Shown here: positions 7,285 through 14,300 of the stretch, piece after piece
How positions within the stretch are numbered: the stretch's first letter is position 1
Layout of the letters: every line of letters begins with the position of its first letter
Assembly (NCBI GenBank): GCA_017505675.1
Contig: JAFVOV010000045.1
Span: 1 to 18,216, forward strand
Source: Clostridia bacterium
Lineage (GTDB): Bacteria; Bacillota; Clostridia; Christensenellales; Borkfalkiaceae
Direction: 5' to 3'
DNA length: 18,216 nt
Notes under the pieces: model-generated
Seen by the model: only the letters and a program-made list of their open reading frames with translations
Databases searched by the model: none
What the model was told of the DNA's origin: nothing
Program-made: the position numbers and the translations under genes

Positions 7285-7505
7285 TTTAGAGTCTATCCAA
7301 GCGATTTTTACGGACCACTCGTTCCCGAGTTGAGGCCAGACGGACAGCCGGGTCCACAGCCGATTTGGCGGTTTACCGCTTTATTGATTGAGTTAAATAC
7401 TCAAATTTTATAAGTTGGTTACTTTATAACCGAATGCGTGAAAATGCAGACTTGTGAAACGGTCAATAAAGAGTAGTAAAAGTGTTTTGCTATATAGACT
7501 CTGAA
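7285..7505 (+). ncRNA. Highly structured non-coding RNA (about 220 nt), possibly raiA-motif class
   Basis: A long non-coding stretch that folds extensively. A closing helix pairs 7285-7296 with 7494-7505 (12 bp, core AGAGTCTAT/ATAGACTCT). Inside are ACTCG/CGAGT (7317-7330), GCGG-TTTA-CCGC (7368-7379), TTGAGT/ACTCAA (7388-7404), TTGGTTA/TAACCGA (7415-7433) and TGCGT-GAAA-ATGCA with a GNRA tetraloop (7435-7448). GGACC at 7312-7316 can pair with GGTCC at 7351-7355, competing with GGAC at 7342-7345. It follows a strong promoter and ends before two terminators. It does not carry the hallmarks I know for RNase P, tmRNA, SRP RNA, T-box or common riboswitches. Size and several single-stranded blocks remind me of raiA-motif RNA of Bacillota, but this is memory, not a model hit. 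Confidence 0.75.
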
Positions 7506-7516
7506 AACCAATATTT

Positions 7517-7567
7517 CTTATAACAAATATCCGTATTACGTACGGTGTTATAAGGGGATATTTTTTT
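7517..7567 (+). terminator. First terminator after the structured RNA
   Basis: CTTATAACA pairs with TGTTATAAG (9 bp) and an inner CCGTA/TACGG hairpin stacks on it with a 5-base bulge. A T run follows at 7561-7567. An alternative pairing AAATATCC/GGATATTT over the same bases would disrupt it, so conditional termination is conceivable. Confidence 0.8.
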
Positions 7568-7577
7568 GCAAGAAAGG

Positions 7578-7602
7578 CAAGTCGTTCACGGCTTGTTTTT
7601 TT
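7578..7602 (+). terminator. Second, tandem terminator before potA
   Basis: CAAGTCG-TTCA-CGGCTTG (7-bp stem with one G-U pair) followed by seven T. It lies 11 bases after the first terminator and 48 bases before the potA start. Confidence 0.8.
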
Positions 7603-7649
7603 GTTTATTAAACGCGAACAAATCAAAGATTTTTGAGAGGACTGCAATA

Positions 7650-9161
7650 ATGGAAAACAAAAGAGAAAAGATTATTGAGATTAAAAACCTTACCCGTGAA
7701 TTTGAAGACGGCGTAGTCGCCGTTGACGATATAAGTTTTTACGTCAGAAAGGGCGAATTCGTTACCTTTTTAGGTCCGTCTGGTTGCGGAAAAACGACCA
7801 CGCTCCGTATGATAGCGGGCTTTGATAAACCAAGTAAAGGTCAAATTTTATTAAACGGGCAAGATATAAGCGCGTTGCCCCCTAATAAAAGACCTATAAA
7901 CACCGTTTTTCAAAGATACGCGCTCTTTCCGCATCTTAACGTTTATGAAAATATAGCGTTCGGGCTTAAACTCAAAAGGGTAAAAGTTACTTATGAAGAC
8001 GCTAGCGGAAAACAGTTCGTTAAAAAAGAAAAACTTTCTAAAAAAGTTATTGCGGCAAAAGTTGAAAAGGCGCTTAAAATGGTTGACCTTGAAGGCTTTG
8101 AAAAGCGTAGCGTTTCCACCCTTTCAGGCGGTCAGCAACAAAGGGTAGCCATTGCGCGCGCAATAGTAAACGAGCCTGAAATTTTACTTCTTGACGAACC
8201 GCTCGGCGCGCTTGACCTTAAAATGAGAAAGGATATGCAACTTGAACTTAAAGAAATGCACAAAAAACTCGGCATAACCTTTATTTACGTTACGCACGAC
8301 CAAGAAGAAGCGCTTACTATGAGCGATACGATTGTGGTTATGAAAGACGGCGTAATTCAACAAATCGGAACGCCTACCGATATTTATAACGAACCTAAAA
8401 ACTCTTTCGTTGCAGACTTTATAGGCGAAAGTAATATTTTCAGCGGTACTATCGTTGGAAATAGAAAGGTTAGATTTATTAACACTACTTTTGATTGCGT
8501 TGACGATTTTGAAAAGAACGAGAAAGTTGACGTCGTAGTCCGCCCTGAAGACGTAGTGCTTAAAGATGAAGGTGAAGGGCAAGTTGACGGCAAAATCATC
8601 AGTTCTATATTTAAAGGCGTTCATTATGAAATGGTTATGAAGGTCGGCAAGTCGGAAATAGTAATTCAAGATACTATTGAAAGAAAGGTTGGTGAGAAAG
8701 TAAGCCTTGTTATTCAACCTAACGATATTCATATAATGGAAAAAGAATTTACCGAAAATAAATATGACGGTTATATTACAAAGCGCAATACCGTATGCTT
8801 TGGCGACGGCGAGTTTGATTGTGACGTAACTCAACTTTATCCGGGTTCGTTCCTTGATGAAGAAGGTTATTTAATTACTACAGAAGGCGACAAAATCGAC
8901 CTTACCGACGTTGACGTAAACGTTGAAGTCGGCTTAAAAGATATTGAAATCAGCGACGACGAAAATGCAGGTGGCGCTATCGGAAATATCGTTTCTATGA
9001 TATATAAGGGTGACCACTATCAACTTATAGTAAGAACTGATGAAAATGAAGAAGACTTCGTTTTTGATACCGAAGATACTTGGAACGAAAACGACAGGGT
9101 TAGCGTCGTTATTGCAAAAGACAAAATTAAACTTTCACTCAAGCAGGAGATTAAGAGATGA
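7650..9161 (+). CDS. potA: Spermidine/putrescine ABC transporter ATP-binding protein with duplicated TOBE-like domain
   Basis: The ATPase that powers polyamine import. In the 503-residue product Walker A GPSGCGKT is at 42-49, the Q-loop Gln at 88, the signature LSGGQQQ at 158-164, Walker B ILLLDEP at 178-184 and the H-loop THD at 215-217. All are intact. A Lys-rich insertion of about 20 residues sits at 112-135 in the helical domain. After the ATPase, TOBE-type sequence runs to about 365 (GKIISSIFKGVHYEMV, then VSLVIQPNDIHIME). A second copy of this pattern ends the protein (445-498: GNIVSMIYKGDHYQLI, then VSVVIAKDKIKLSL). Typical PotA is about 350-385 residues. I chose ATG 7650 with GAGAGGA 8 bases upstream; a TTG at 7566 would translate through the second terminator. 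It overlaps potB by ATGA. Confidence 0.93.
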   Translation: MENKREKIIEIKNLTREFEDGVVAVDDISFYVRKGEFVTFLGPSGCGKTTTLRMIAGFDKPSKGQILLNGQDISALPPNKRPINTVFQRYALFPHLNVYENIAFGLKLKRVKVTYEDASGKQFVKKEKLSKKVIAAKVEKALKMVDLEGFEKRSVSTLSGGQQQRVAIARAIVNEPEILLLDEPLGALDLKMRKDMQLELKEMHKKLGITFIYVTHDQEEALTMSDTIVVMKDGVIQQIGTPTDIYNEPKNSFVADFIGESNIFSGTIVGNRKVRFINTTFDCVDDFEKNEKVDVVVRPEDVVLKDEGEGQVDGKIISSIFKGVHYEMVMKVGKSEIVIQDTIERKVGEKVSLVIQPNDIHIMEKEFTENKYDGYITKRNTVCFGDGEFDCDVTQLYPGSFLDEEGYLITTEGDKIDLTDVDVNVEVGLKDIEISDDENAGGAIGNIVSMIYKGDHYQLIVRTDENEEDFVFDTEDTWNENDRVSVVIAKDKIKLSLKQEIKR

Positions 9162-10009
9162 AAAACGAAAAGGTGATTTCCCAAAAGGACTTCCGTCCCG
9201 AAGTGAATATGAAAAAGCGCTCATTGCGTTTTTCTAGAAGTTCGCTTTGCCTTCCGTACGGTTTGTTTTTGGCTCTGTTCGTAGTGTTGCCACTCGTTTT
9301 AATAGTCTTTTATTCGTTTACAGACCAAAACGGCTCAATTTCTTTTGATAATTTTATTAGATTTTTCAGTAGCGCAACAACACTCACTACGGTTATAATT
9401 AGTATATTATTAGCGCTTGCTACTACGGTTATTTGCATAATTTTAGCGTATCCCGTAGCGTATATTCTTGCAAGAAGTAATTTGAATAAAGGCGGAACGC
9501 TTTTAATGCTTTTCATTATGCCTATGTGGATAAACTTCGTTCTTCGCGCAATGGCAATGAAAGACCTTTTAACGCTTATCGGTGTTTTTGGGTTTAATAA
9601 TTATGTAAACGTTGTTATAGGTATGGTATATGATTATTTACCGTTTATGGTTTTGCCTATTTATACCGTGCTTATAAAAATGGATAAGAGTTATATGGAA
9701 GCAAGTATGGATTTAGGCGCAAGCCCGTTGCGTACTTTCACTAAAGTTACTTTCCCGCTTTCTATGCCGGGTATTGCAAGTGGAATAACAATGGTGTTTA
9801 TGCCCACTATGACTTGTTACGTTATTTCCGATACTTTCGGTAACGGGCTTATAACGATAGTTGGTAAACTTATTGACGAACAGTTTACTACTTTCCAAAA
9901 CTGGAATTTAGGTTCTGCAATGGCAATGGTGTTGCTAGTGATAATGCTCGTTTCAATGTGGGTAACGGGCGGATTTAAAAGCGAAGACGCAAGGGGGACA
10001 AACTTATGA
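9158..10009 (+). CDS. potB: Spermidine/putrescine ABC transporter permease PotB
   Basis: One of the two membrane permeases of the polyamine importer, 283 residues with six predicted TM segments (first about 32-54, last about 254-271). The EAA loop that docks on PotA is EASMDLGASPLRTFTKVTFP and continues to LSMPGI (181-206). The sequence RSSLCLPYGLFLALFVVLPLVLIVFYSF before the first periplasmic loop is typical of PotB. The start ATG overlaps the potA stop (ATGA) with AGGAG about 9 bases upstream; a later in-frame ATG exists at codon 18. The long polar N-terminus of about 30 residues is a little longer than usual. It is co-translated with potA and potC. Confidence 0.93.
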   Translation: MKNEKVISQKDFRPEVNMKKRSLRFSRSSLCLPYGLFLALFVVLPLVLIVFYSFTDQNGSISFDNFIRFFSSATTLTTVIISILLALATTVICIILAYPVAYILARSNLNKGGTLLMLFIMPMWINFVLRAMAMKDLLTLIGVFGFNNYVNVVIGMVYDYLPFMVLPIYTVLIKMDKSYMEASMDLGASPLRTFTKVTFPLSMPGIASGITMVFMPTMTCYVISDTFGNGLITIVGKLIDEQFTTFQNWNLGSAMAMVLLVIMLVSMWVTGGFKSEDARGTNL

Positions 10010-10806
10010 AAAAGTTTTTTCAAATTGCGTATATCGCGCTTATCTTGTTGTTTATTTACGCGCCTATATTTACGCTAGTTTTGTATAGTTTCGTTGACTC
10101 TCCGATAGTTAGTATTCAAGAAGTGTTCAGTATCGGTTTTTCGTTTGAACTATATATTAAATTGTTCAATGACGCCGCTTTAATGAAAATCGTTTGGGAT
10201 ACACTTATTTTGGCTGTTGTGGCGGCGGTTTTAGCGACTATTTTGGGAACTGTTGGCGCTATAGGTATTTTTTACAGCAAAGGCAAATTCGGCAAAGGCG
10301 TTTCGGCTGCTTCAAGAATTCCCGTTATAAATGCAGAAATCGTTACGGCGGTTGCTTTAGTGCTATTATTTGCGCTAGTTTTCCCTGAAAGCCGTTCTTA
10401 TTTTTCGCTCGTAATAGGGCATTTGGTTATTACCACCCCGTTTGTTGTTTTATCGGTAATACCCAAACTTAAACAAATGGATGCGAACCTTTACGAAGCG
10501 GCGCTTGACCTTGGCGCGTCCCCGTTCGGCGCGTTAATGAAAGTTGTCGTTCCGGAAATTTTGCCTGGTATTTTAAGTGGCTTTATGCTTGCCGTTACCT
10601 TATCGCTTGACGATTATATTATATCGGCTTACACTAAACCCGCAGGCTTTGATACCATATCTACTTACGTTTACGGCGCAATGGCAAAATCTAACGCAAA
10701 CTCGTCGTTACCAGCGCTCCGCGCGCTTTCGGCTATAATATTCGTAGTAATAATACTCGTCGTTATAGGTAAAAATATTTACGCAAGAAGGAGAACTGAA
10801 AGATAA
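10006..10806 (+). CDS. potC: Spermidine/putrescine ABC transporter permease PotC
   Basis: Second permease subunit, 266 residues, pairing with PotB to form the translocation path. The N-terminal helix (about 6-29) ends in the typical YAPIFTLVLYSF. The EAA loop is EAALDLGASPFGALMKVVVP to LPGI (164-189). SLDDYIISAY (200-209) is the characteristic PotC segment after it. Length is normal. The ATG overlaps the potB stop (ATGA) with an AAGGGGG ribosome binding site inside potB, and the stop TAA shares its last base with the potD ATG. Nothing unusual in the protein itself. Confidence 0.94.
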   Translation: MKKFFQIAYIALILLFIYAPIFTLVLYSFVDSPIVSIQEVFSIGFSFELYIKLFNDAALMKIVWDTLILAVVAAVLATILGTVGAIGIFYSKGKFGKGVSAASRIPVINAEIVTAVALVLLFALVFPESRSYFSLVIGHLVITTPFVVLSVIPKLKQMDANLYEAALDLGASPFGALMKVVVPEILPGILSGFMLAVTLSLDDYIISAYTKPAGFDTISTYVYGAMAKSNANSSLPALRALSAIIFVVIILVVIGKNIYARRRTER

Positions 10807-12332
10807 TGAAAAGATTTTTTACTCTCTTTTTAGCAACGGTTATGTTTTTATCCTGTTTCACAATGTTTGGGTGCGCTGAAAGTTCAACGGAAACGGGCGT
10901 TCTCCGCGTATGTAACTGTGAAGACTACATTGACGAAGACCTTTTATCGGAATTTACAGAAGAAACGGGGATAGAAGTAGTGTATTCTACCTACGGCACT
11001 AATGAGAATTTGTATAACGAATTAGTTATTAACCCTAATAGTTATGATTTAGTAGTTCCGTCAGAATATATGATAGAAAAACTTGCCGAAGAAGGCAGGT
11101 TGGAAAAATTAGACCTTACTAAAGTTCCAAATTATACTGAAAACGTTTCTGATTATATAGACGGCAGACTTGAAGAACTTAAAGTTAAGTCGGGTGAATA
11201 TAAAGGCTTATCACTTTCCGAGTTTATGGTCGGCTATATGTGGGGAACGATGGGCTGGGTTTATAACACGGAAAACGTCAGCGCGGAAGAAGTTTCTTCG
11301 TGGGGCGGGGTATTTAATAACCCTGAACTCGCTAAAAAAATAACTATAAAAGACGCCGTAAGGGATTCTTACCTTGTGGGGCTTGCAATGGTTTACGGTG
11401 AAGAACTTAAAAATACCGACGATAACGACGTTATAAGTGAAATATTAAATCGCACCGAACAAGAAAATATTGATGCCGTTGGTGAAAAATTAAGTTCGCT
11501 TAAAAATATGCTTTACGGCTTTGAAGTTGACAGCGGTAAAAACGATATAGTTTTAGGCTTTATCGACGCGTACGTTGCTTGGAGTGGTGACGCCGCTTAC
11601 GCAATTGACGTTGCGTCCGGTGAAGTCGAAGATGAAGACGGCTCTTTCGTAGAAGGTAGATTTTTAAGGGATTTAAGTTATTCTATCCCTGAAGAAGGTA
11701 GCAATATTTGGTTTGACGGTTTCGTTATGCCGAAAGGTAGCGAAAATCAAGATGAAGCGTATGAGTTTTTAAACTTTATTTCTAGACCTGAAAACGTTTA
11801 TAGGAATATGAACTATACCGGTTATACAGGTATGGTAGCGAAAGGCGAATTTTCTTTAGACGTTGAAAATGAAGACGGAACTGTTGAAACTATAACCACC
11901 AGCATTTTTGACGAAGTGGTTTTGGGTTGGTTTGACGAATCTGAAGATTTACTTGAAGACGAAGGCGTTACGGTCGACTTATCGTACTTTTTCGGCAATG
12001 ATAATGATTATACCGTAAAGGTTTCTGAAAAAGGGCTAGGCAGGCTTATCGCGCAATATCCCACCGAAGATATAGTTAAACGTTGCGCTATAATGAGCAA
12101 TTTTGATAGTAAAACCCTTAAATCAATAAACGATATGTGGGAAGGCGTAAAGGGTGAAACTTTCCCAACGTGGCTTTTAATTTTAATTGCAGTATTCGTT
12201 GTAATCCTTGCAACGTTCGTTATTTTGTATCGCAATAAAGAAAAGATAAAGTGGTTTAAACTTCCCGAAAGAAAAACCACTTACGCAGAGCGTAAAAATT
12301 TGAAAGTAATAAAAGTTGAAGATATAAAATAA
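10806..12332 (+). CDS. potD: Polyamine-binding lipoprotein PotD with insertion and C-terminal membrane anchor
   Basis: Extracytoplasmic polyamine receptor of the transporter, 508 residues. It has a lipoprotein-type signal with the acylated Cys likely at 23 (TMFGC). The substrate-binding core has family landmarks: NCEDYIDEDLLSEFTEETGI (37-56), YDLVVPSEYMIEKL (80-93), GYMWGTMGWVYN (143-154), DAYVAWSGDAAYA (254-266) and EEGSNIWFDGFVMPKGS (296-312). Two features are unusual. About 65 acidic residues (344-410) are inserted before the final helices. A strong TM helix (about 455-475) is followed by a basic 33-residue tail, so the protein may be anchored at both ends. Standard PotD is about 350 residues. 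It starts with a TAATG overlap on potC and is the last gene of the operon. Confidence 0.92.
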   Translation: MKRFFTLFLATVMFLSCFTMFGCAESSTETGVLRVCNCEDYIDEDLLSEFTEETGIEVVYSTYGTNENLYNELVINPNSYDLVVPSEYMIEKLAEEGRLEKLDLTKVPNYTENVSDYIDGRLEELKVKSGEYKGLSLSEFMVGYMWGTMGWVYNTENVSAEEVSSWGGVFNNPELAKKITIKDAVRDSYLVGLAMVYGEELKNTDDNDVISEILNRTEQENIDAVGEKLSSLKNMLYGFEVDSGKNDIVLGFIDAYVAWSGDAAYAIDVASGEVEDEDGSFVEGRFLRDLSYSIPEEGSNIWFDGFVMPKGSENQDEAYEFLNFISRPENVYRNMNYTGYTGMVAKGEFSLDVENEDGTVETITTSIFDEVVLGWFDESEDLLEDEGVTVDLSYFFGNDNDYTVKVSEKGLGRLIAQYPTEDIVKRCAIMSNFDSKTLKSINDMWEGVKGETFPTWLLILIAVFVVILATFVILYRNKEKIKWFKLPERKTTYAERKNLKVIKVEDIK

Positions 12333-12375
12333 CGTTAAGTCAACGCCGTTTATTTTTAAGAATATTCAAAATTGT

Positions 12376-12404
12376 TTGACTTATAATGAAAATAATTATA
12401 TAAT
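12376..12404 (+). promoter_or_regulatory. Strong sigma-A-type promoter of the DUF1858 gene
   Basis: TTGACT (12376-12381), exactly 17 bases, then a perfect TATAAT (12399-12404). The expected start is near 12411, inside the hairpin that terminates the pot operon. Confidence 0.75.
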
Positions 12405-12405
12405 T

Positions 12406-12439
12406 AAACGGTAAGCGGAAAGTTTACCGTTTATTTTTT
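12406..12439 (+). terminator. Terminator of the pot operon, overlapping the next promoter
   Basis: AAACGGTAA pairs with TTACCGTTT (9 bp, 9-base loop), followed by ATTTTTT. The 5' arm starts 2 bases after the -10 box of the downstream promoter. A weaker bulged hairpin (about 12327-12355) straddles the potD stop and may be an additional early terminator. Confidence 0.78.
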
Positions 12440-12486
12440 ACTATTTTTGAAATAATAATTTTTGTTAATTGAAAGGAGATTTTTTT

Positions 12487-12687
12487 ATGGCTAACAAAAT
12501 TACTGAAAACACTACTATTTTTGAAGCAATCCAAATCAACCCCAAGGCTGGCGATATTTTAATGTCTTACGGAATGCACTGCTTGGGCTGCGCGCTTGCG
12601 CACGGTGAAACCGTTGGCGAAGCGGCTGAAGTTCACGGCGCAGACCTTAACAAAATGCTTGAAGAGTTAAATAATATCGAAGGCTAA
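12487..12687 (+). CDS. DUF1858 domain protein with CxxC motif (hybrid-cluster-associated disulfide redox type)
   Basis: A 66-residue small protein. It matches the DUF1858 family pattern: TIFEAIQINPKAGDILMSYGMHCLGCALAHGETVGEAAEVHG (quoted in parts: TIFEAIQINPKAGDIL, then GMHCLGC at 29-35, then ETVGEAAEVHG at 41-51). The two cysteines at 32 and 35 form a probable redox or metal-binding CxxC. The related subfamily is often found next to hybrid cluster protein genes, but none is here. The start at 12487 is fixed by an AAAGGAG ribosome binding site (12472-12478); an upstream ATG at 12469 lies before this site and is unlikely. It is monocistronic, with its own strong promoter and a long hairpin after it. 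The biochemical role is unknown. Confidence 0.87.
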   Translation: MANKITENTTIFEAIQINPKAGDILMSYGMHCLGCALAHGETVGEAAEVHGADLNKMLEELNNIEG

Positions 12688-12705
12688 ATTTATTTTAGTG
12701 TGATT

Positions 12706-12738
12706 TCAAGGAACGGAATTTTCCCGTTCCTTGATTTT
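12706..12738 (+). terminator. Terminator after the DUF1858 gene
   Basis: An 11-bp perfect stem TCAAGGAACGG/CCGTTCCTTGA with a 6- to 7-base loop. The T run behind it is short (TTTT). From here to the secD promoter (12739-12835) I see only AT-rich sequence without a gene. Confidence 0.75.
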
Positions 12739-12835
12739 CAGTTGATTAAAGGTTAAATTTACGGCTTAATTGTTTTGATAATGGCAAAAATTTACAAAAA
12801 ACAGATAGAATTTTTCAAGAAAATCTAAATTTTTG

Positions 12836-12865
12836 TTGACCGCAAGCGGGGTTATGCTGTATAAT
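12836..12865 (+). promoter_or_regulatory. Promoter of the secD-secF operon
   Basis: TTGACC (12836-12841), an 18-base spacer and a perfect TATAAT (12860-12865). The transcript would begin near 12872, giving a leader of about 85 bases. Confidence 0.72.
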
Positions 12866-12880
12866 TTTTAAGATAAGCCT

Positions 12881-12943
12881 GTAATAAAAGAAATATATAT
12901 TATATTACAGTTCCAAAGAATACCGAAAAGTTTTTTCTTTTCG
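12881..12943 (+). other. secD 5' leader with two hairpins
   Basis: Two inverted repeats lie in the leader: CTGTAATA/TATTACAG (about 12882-12910) and CGAAAAG-TTTTTT-CTTTTCG (12924-12943). The second ends only a few bases before the GGAGG ribosome binding site, so it could affect translation initiation. No leader peptide ORF is visible. Function is a guess. Confidence 0.35.
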
Positions 12944-12957
12944 TACCGGAGGCAGAA

Positions 12958-14298
12958 ATGGGTAAAGGAAAATCAATAACTCTATTGACGATAGTAAGCG
13001 TTCTTATGGCGTTTATTCTCGTTATGACTTTTATTAAGTTTCCTATCGGGGTTAATAAACAATACAACTCCGCTTTAGGCGCAATAGAGTTAGACTATGA
13101 CATTGAAGGCGGTGTTGCATACACGCTTTCTATCGCATCTGATAACGAAGTTGAAGTTGAAGACGATATTGACGGCGTTATCGCAACTTTAAAAGCAAGG
13201 CTTGACGCGCTTGGTTATACTGCATATTCAGTTAAAGCGGTTAAAAGCACAGATGAAGGCGTAGAAGATTACGATATTAGAATTGAAGTTAAAAATTCTA
13301 ACGACGTCGCTGAAGATATGAAAGTAGTTGCAGCGTACGGCGAAGTTAAATTTTACGGCGGGGCAAGTGAAAGTCCCACAACTGAAATTTTAGCAGATAT
13401 GGAAGTTGTTAAAGATTCTCAATATCTCGGTATGGAATCTGAAACTAGTCACGTTATCTCTATTGAATTTACGTCGGAAGCAAAAGAAGCGCTCGTTGCG
13501 GCTATAGAGGCGGAAGAAAGTTATTATCTCAAGATAGTTTGTGGTGAAACTGAAGACGGCGAAGAAAACGTTTTATTTAATTCGTCAATAACCACTTCAG
13601 CATTTGACGGTAATACTTTAGGCATAAGCAACATTTCTACTGAAGACGCTGCTACTCGTATGGCTCTTCAAATGAGAAGCGGTGGGCTTGCTTATAAGTA
13701 TAACGGTTGGGATGAAGGCGTTACGGTGACTTCACCTTACGGCGAAAATATCGCTATTAAATGCGCTGCTGCTATTATAACTTTAGTTCTCGTTATTATG
13801 ATTGCGCTCTGCGTGCTTTATAGGGGATTAGGTTTAATAACCGCTCTTTCAACCTTAATGTTTATTACTTTTGAAACTTGGCTTTTAATCGGCGTTCCCG
13901 GTATAGTAGTAAATATGGGCGGTGTTATCGGTATAGTTGGCGCAACCGTTATTTGCGCGCTCGGTATGGTAATGCTTGCTAAACGCGTTAAAGATGAATT
14001 TGCTAATAGTGAAAAAACTGCTAAAGCCGCAATCAACAAGGGCTTTAAAGACGCGCTCGTTCCTACTATCGGCGCACACGTTCTTGCAGGCGCGCTCGCT
14101 CTTATTCTTTTAGCGTTTACAGGTGGCGTAGTTAAATGCTTTGCAATTACTTTTGGTATCGGCGTTGCAGTTTCACTTATCTGTTCTTTAGTATTTACAA
14201 GAATGTACACGGCGCTTATGTTACCGCTTGTTAAGAATAAAGAAAAATTCTTAAGTTTTAAAAGGGCAACTAAAGAAACGCCCGATGCGGAGGTGTAA
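12958..14298 (+). CDS. secD: SecD-type protein export membrane protein, divergent
   Basis: SecD half of the SecDF complex that assists Sec-dependent export at the trans side of the membrane. The layout fits: one N-terminal TM (about 7-27), a large extracytoplasmic domain (about 30-262), then five TM segments from about 266. The end of the TM region, KRVKDEFANSEKT followed by AAINKGFKDALVPTIGAHVL, aligns with the usual ERIREE and AGFRRAFSTILDSN part. Identity is reinforced by position: secD-secF-recJ-rel is a conserved Bacillota order. It is unusual in that Leu335 stands where SecD normally has the membrane Asp of the DAN motif, the family GLDLQGG is replaced by ELDYDIEGG, and a Glu (306) occurs in a TM segment. 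GGAGG fixes the start. SecF follows after 2 bases. Confidence 0.82.
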   Translation: MGKGKSITLLTIVSVLMAFILVMTFIKFPIGVNKQYNSALGAIELDYDIEGGVAYTLSIASDNEVEVEDDIDGVIATLKARLDALGYTAYSVKAVKSTDEGVEDYDIRIEVKNSNDVAEDMKVVAAYGEVKFYGGASESPTTEILADMEVVKDSQYLGMESETSHVISIEFTSEAKEALVAAIEAEESYYLKIVCGETEDGEENVLFNSSITTSAFDGNTLGISNISTEDAATRMALQMRSGGLAYKYNGWDEGVTVTSPYGENIAIKCAAAIITLVLVIMIALCVLYRGLGLITALSTLMFITFETWLLIGVPGIVVNMGGVIGIVGATVICALGMVMLAKRVKDEFANSEKTAKAAINKGFKDALVPTIGAHVLAGALALILLAFTGGVVKCFAITFGIGVAVSLICSLVFTRMYTALMLPLVKNKEKFLSFKRATKETPDAEV

Positions 14299-14300
14299 TT

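Noticed and set aside
7285..7505. The structured RNA as RNase P RNA, tmRNA, SRP RNA, 6S RNA or a T-box
   Set aside because: The hallmark conserved strings of RNase P, tmRNA, SRP domain IV and T-box are absent, and the branched multi-hairpin fold is unlike the long rod with central bubble of 6S RNA.
7408..7647. A 79-codon minus-strand frame across the structured RNA
   Set aside because: It covers the RNA helices and both terminators, has no promoter or ribosome binding site on that strand, and the composition is explained by the RNA.
7566..7649. A TTG-initiated N-terminal extension of PotA
   Set aside because: It would be translated through the second terminator hairpin and T run, is not PotA-like, and the ATG at 7650 has a good GAGAGGA site.
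8184..8834. A 216-codon open frame on the minus strand inside potA
   Set aside because: It lies wholly antisense to well-conserved PotA motifs, has no ribosome binding site and resembles no family; it is a by-product of the coding bias of potA.
12469..12486. Upstream ATG for the DUF1858 protein
   Set aside because: It lies upstream of and overlaps the AAAGGAG site that serves the ATG at 12487, and family members start at the later position.
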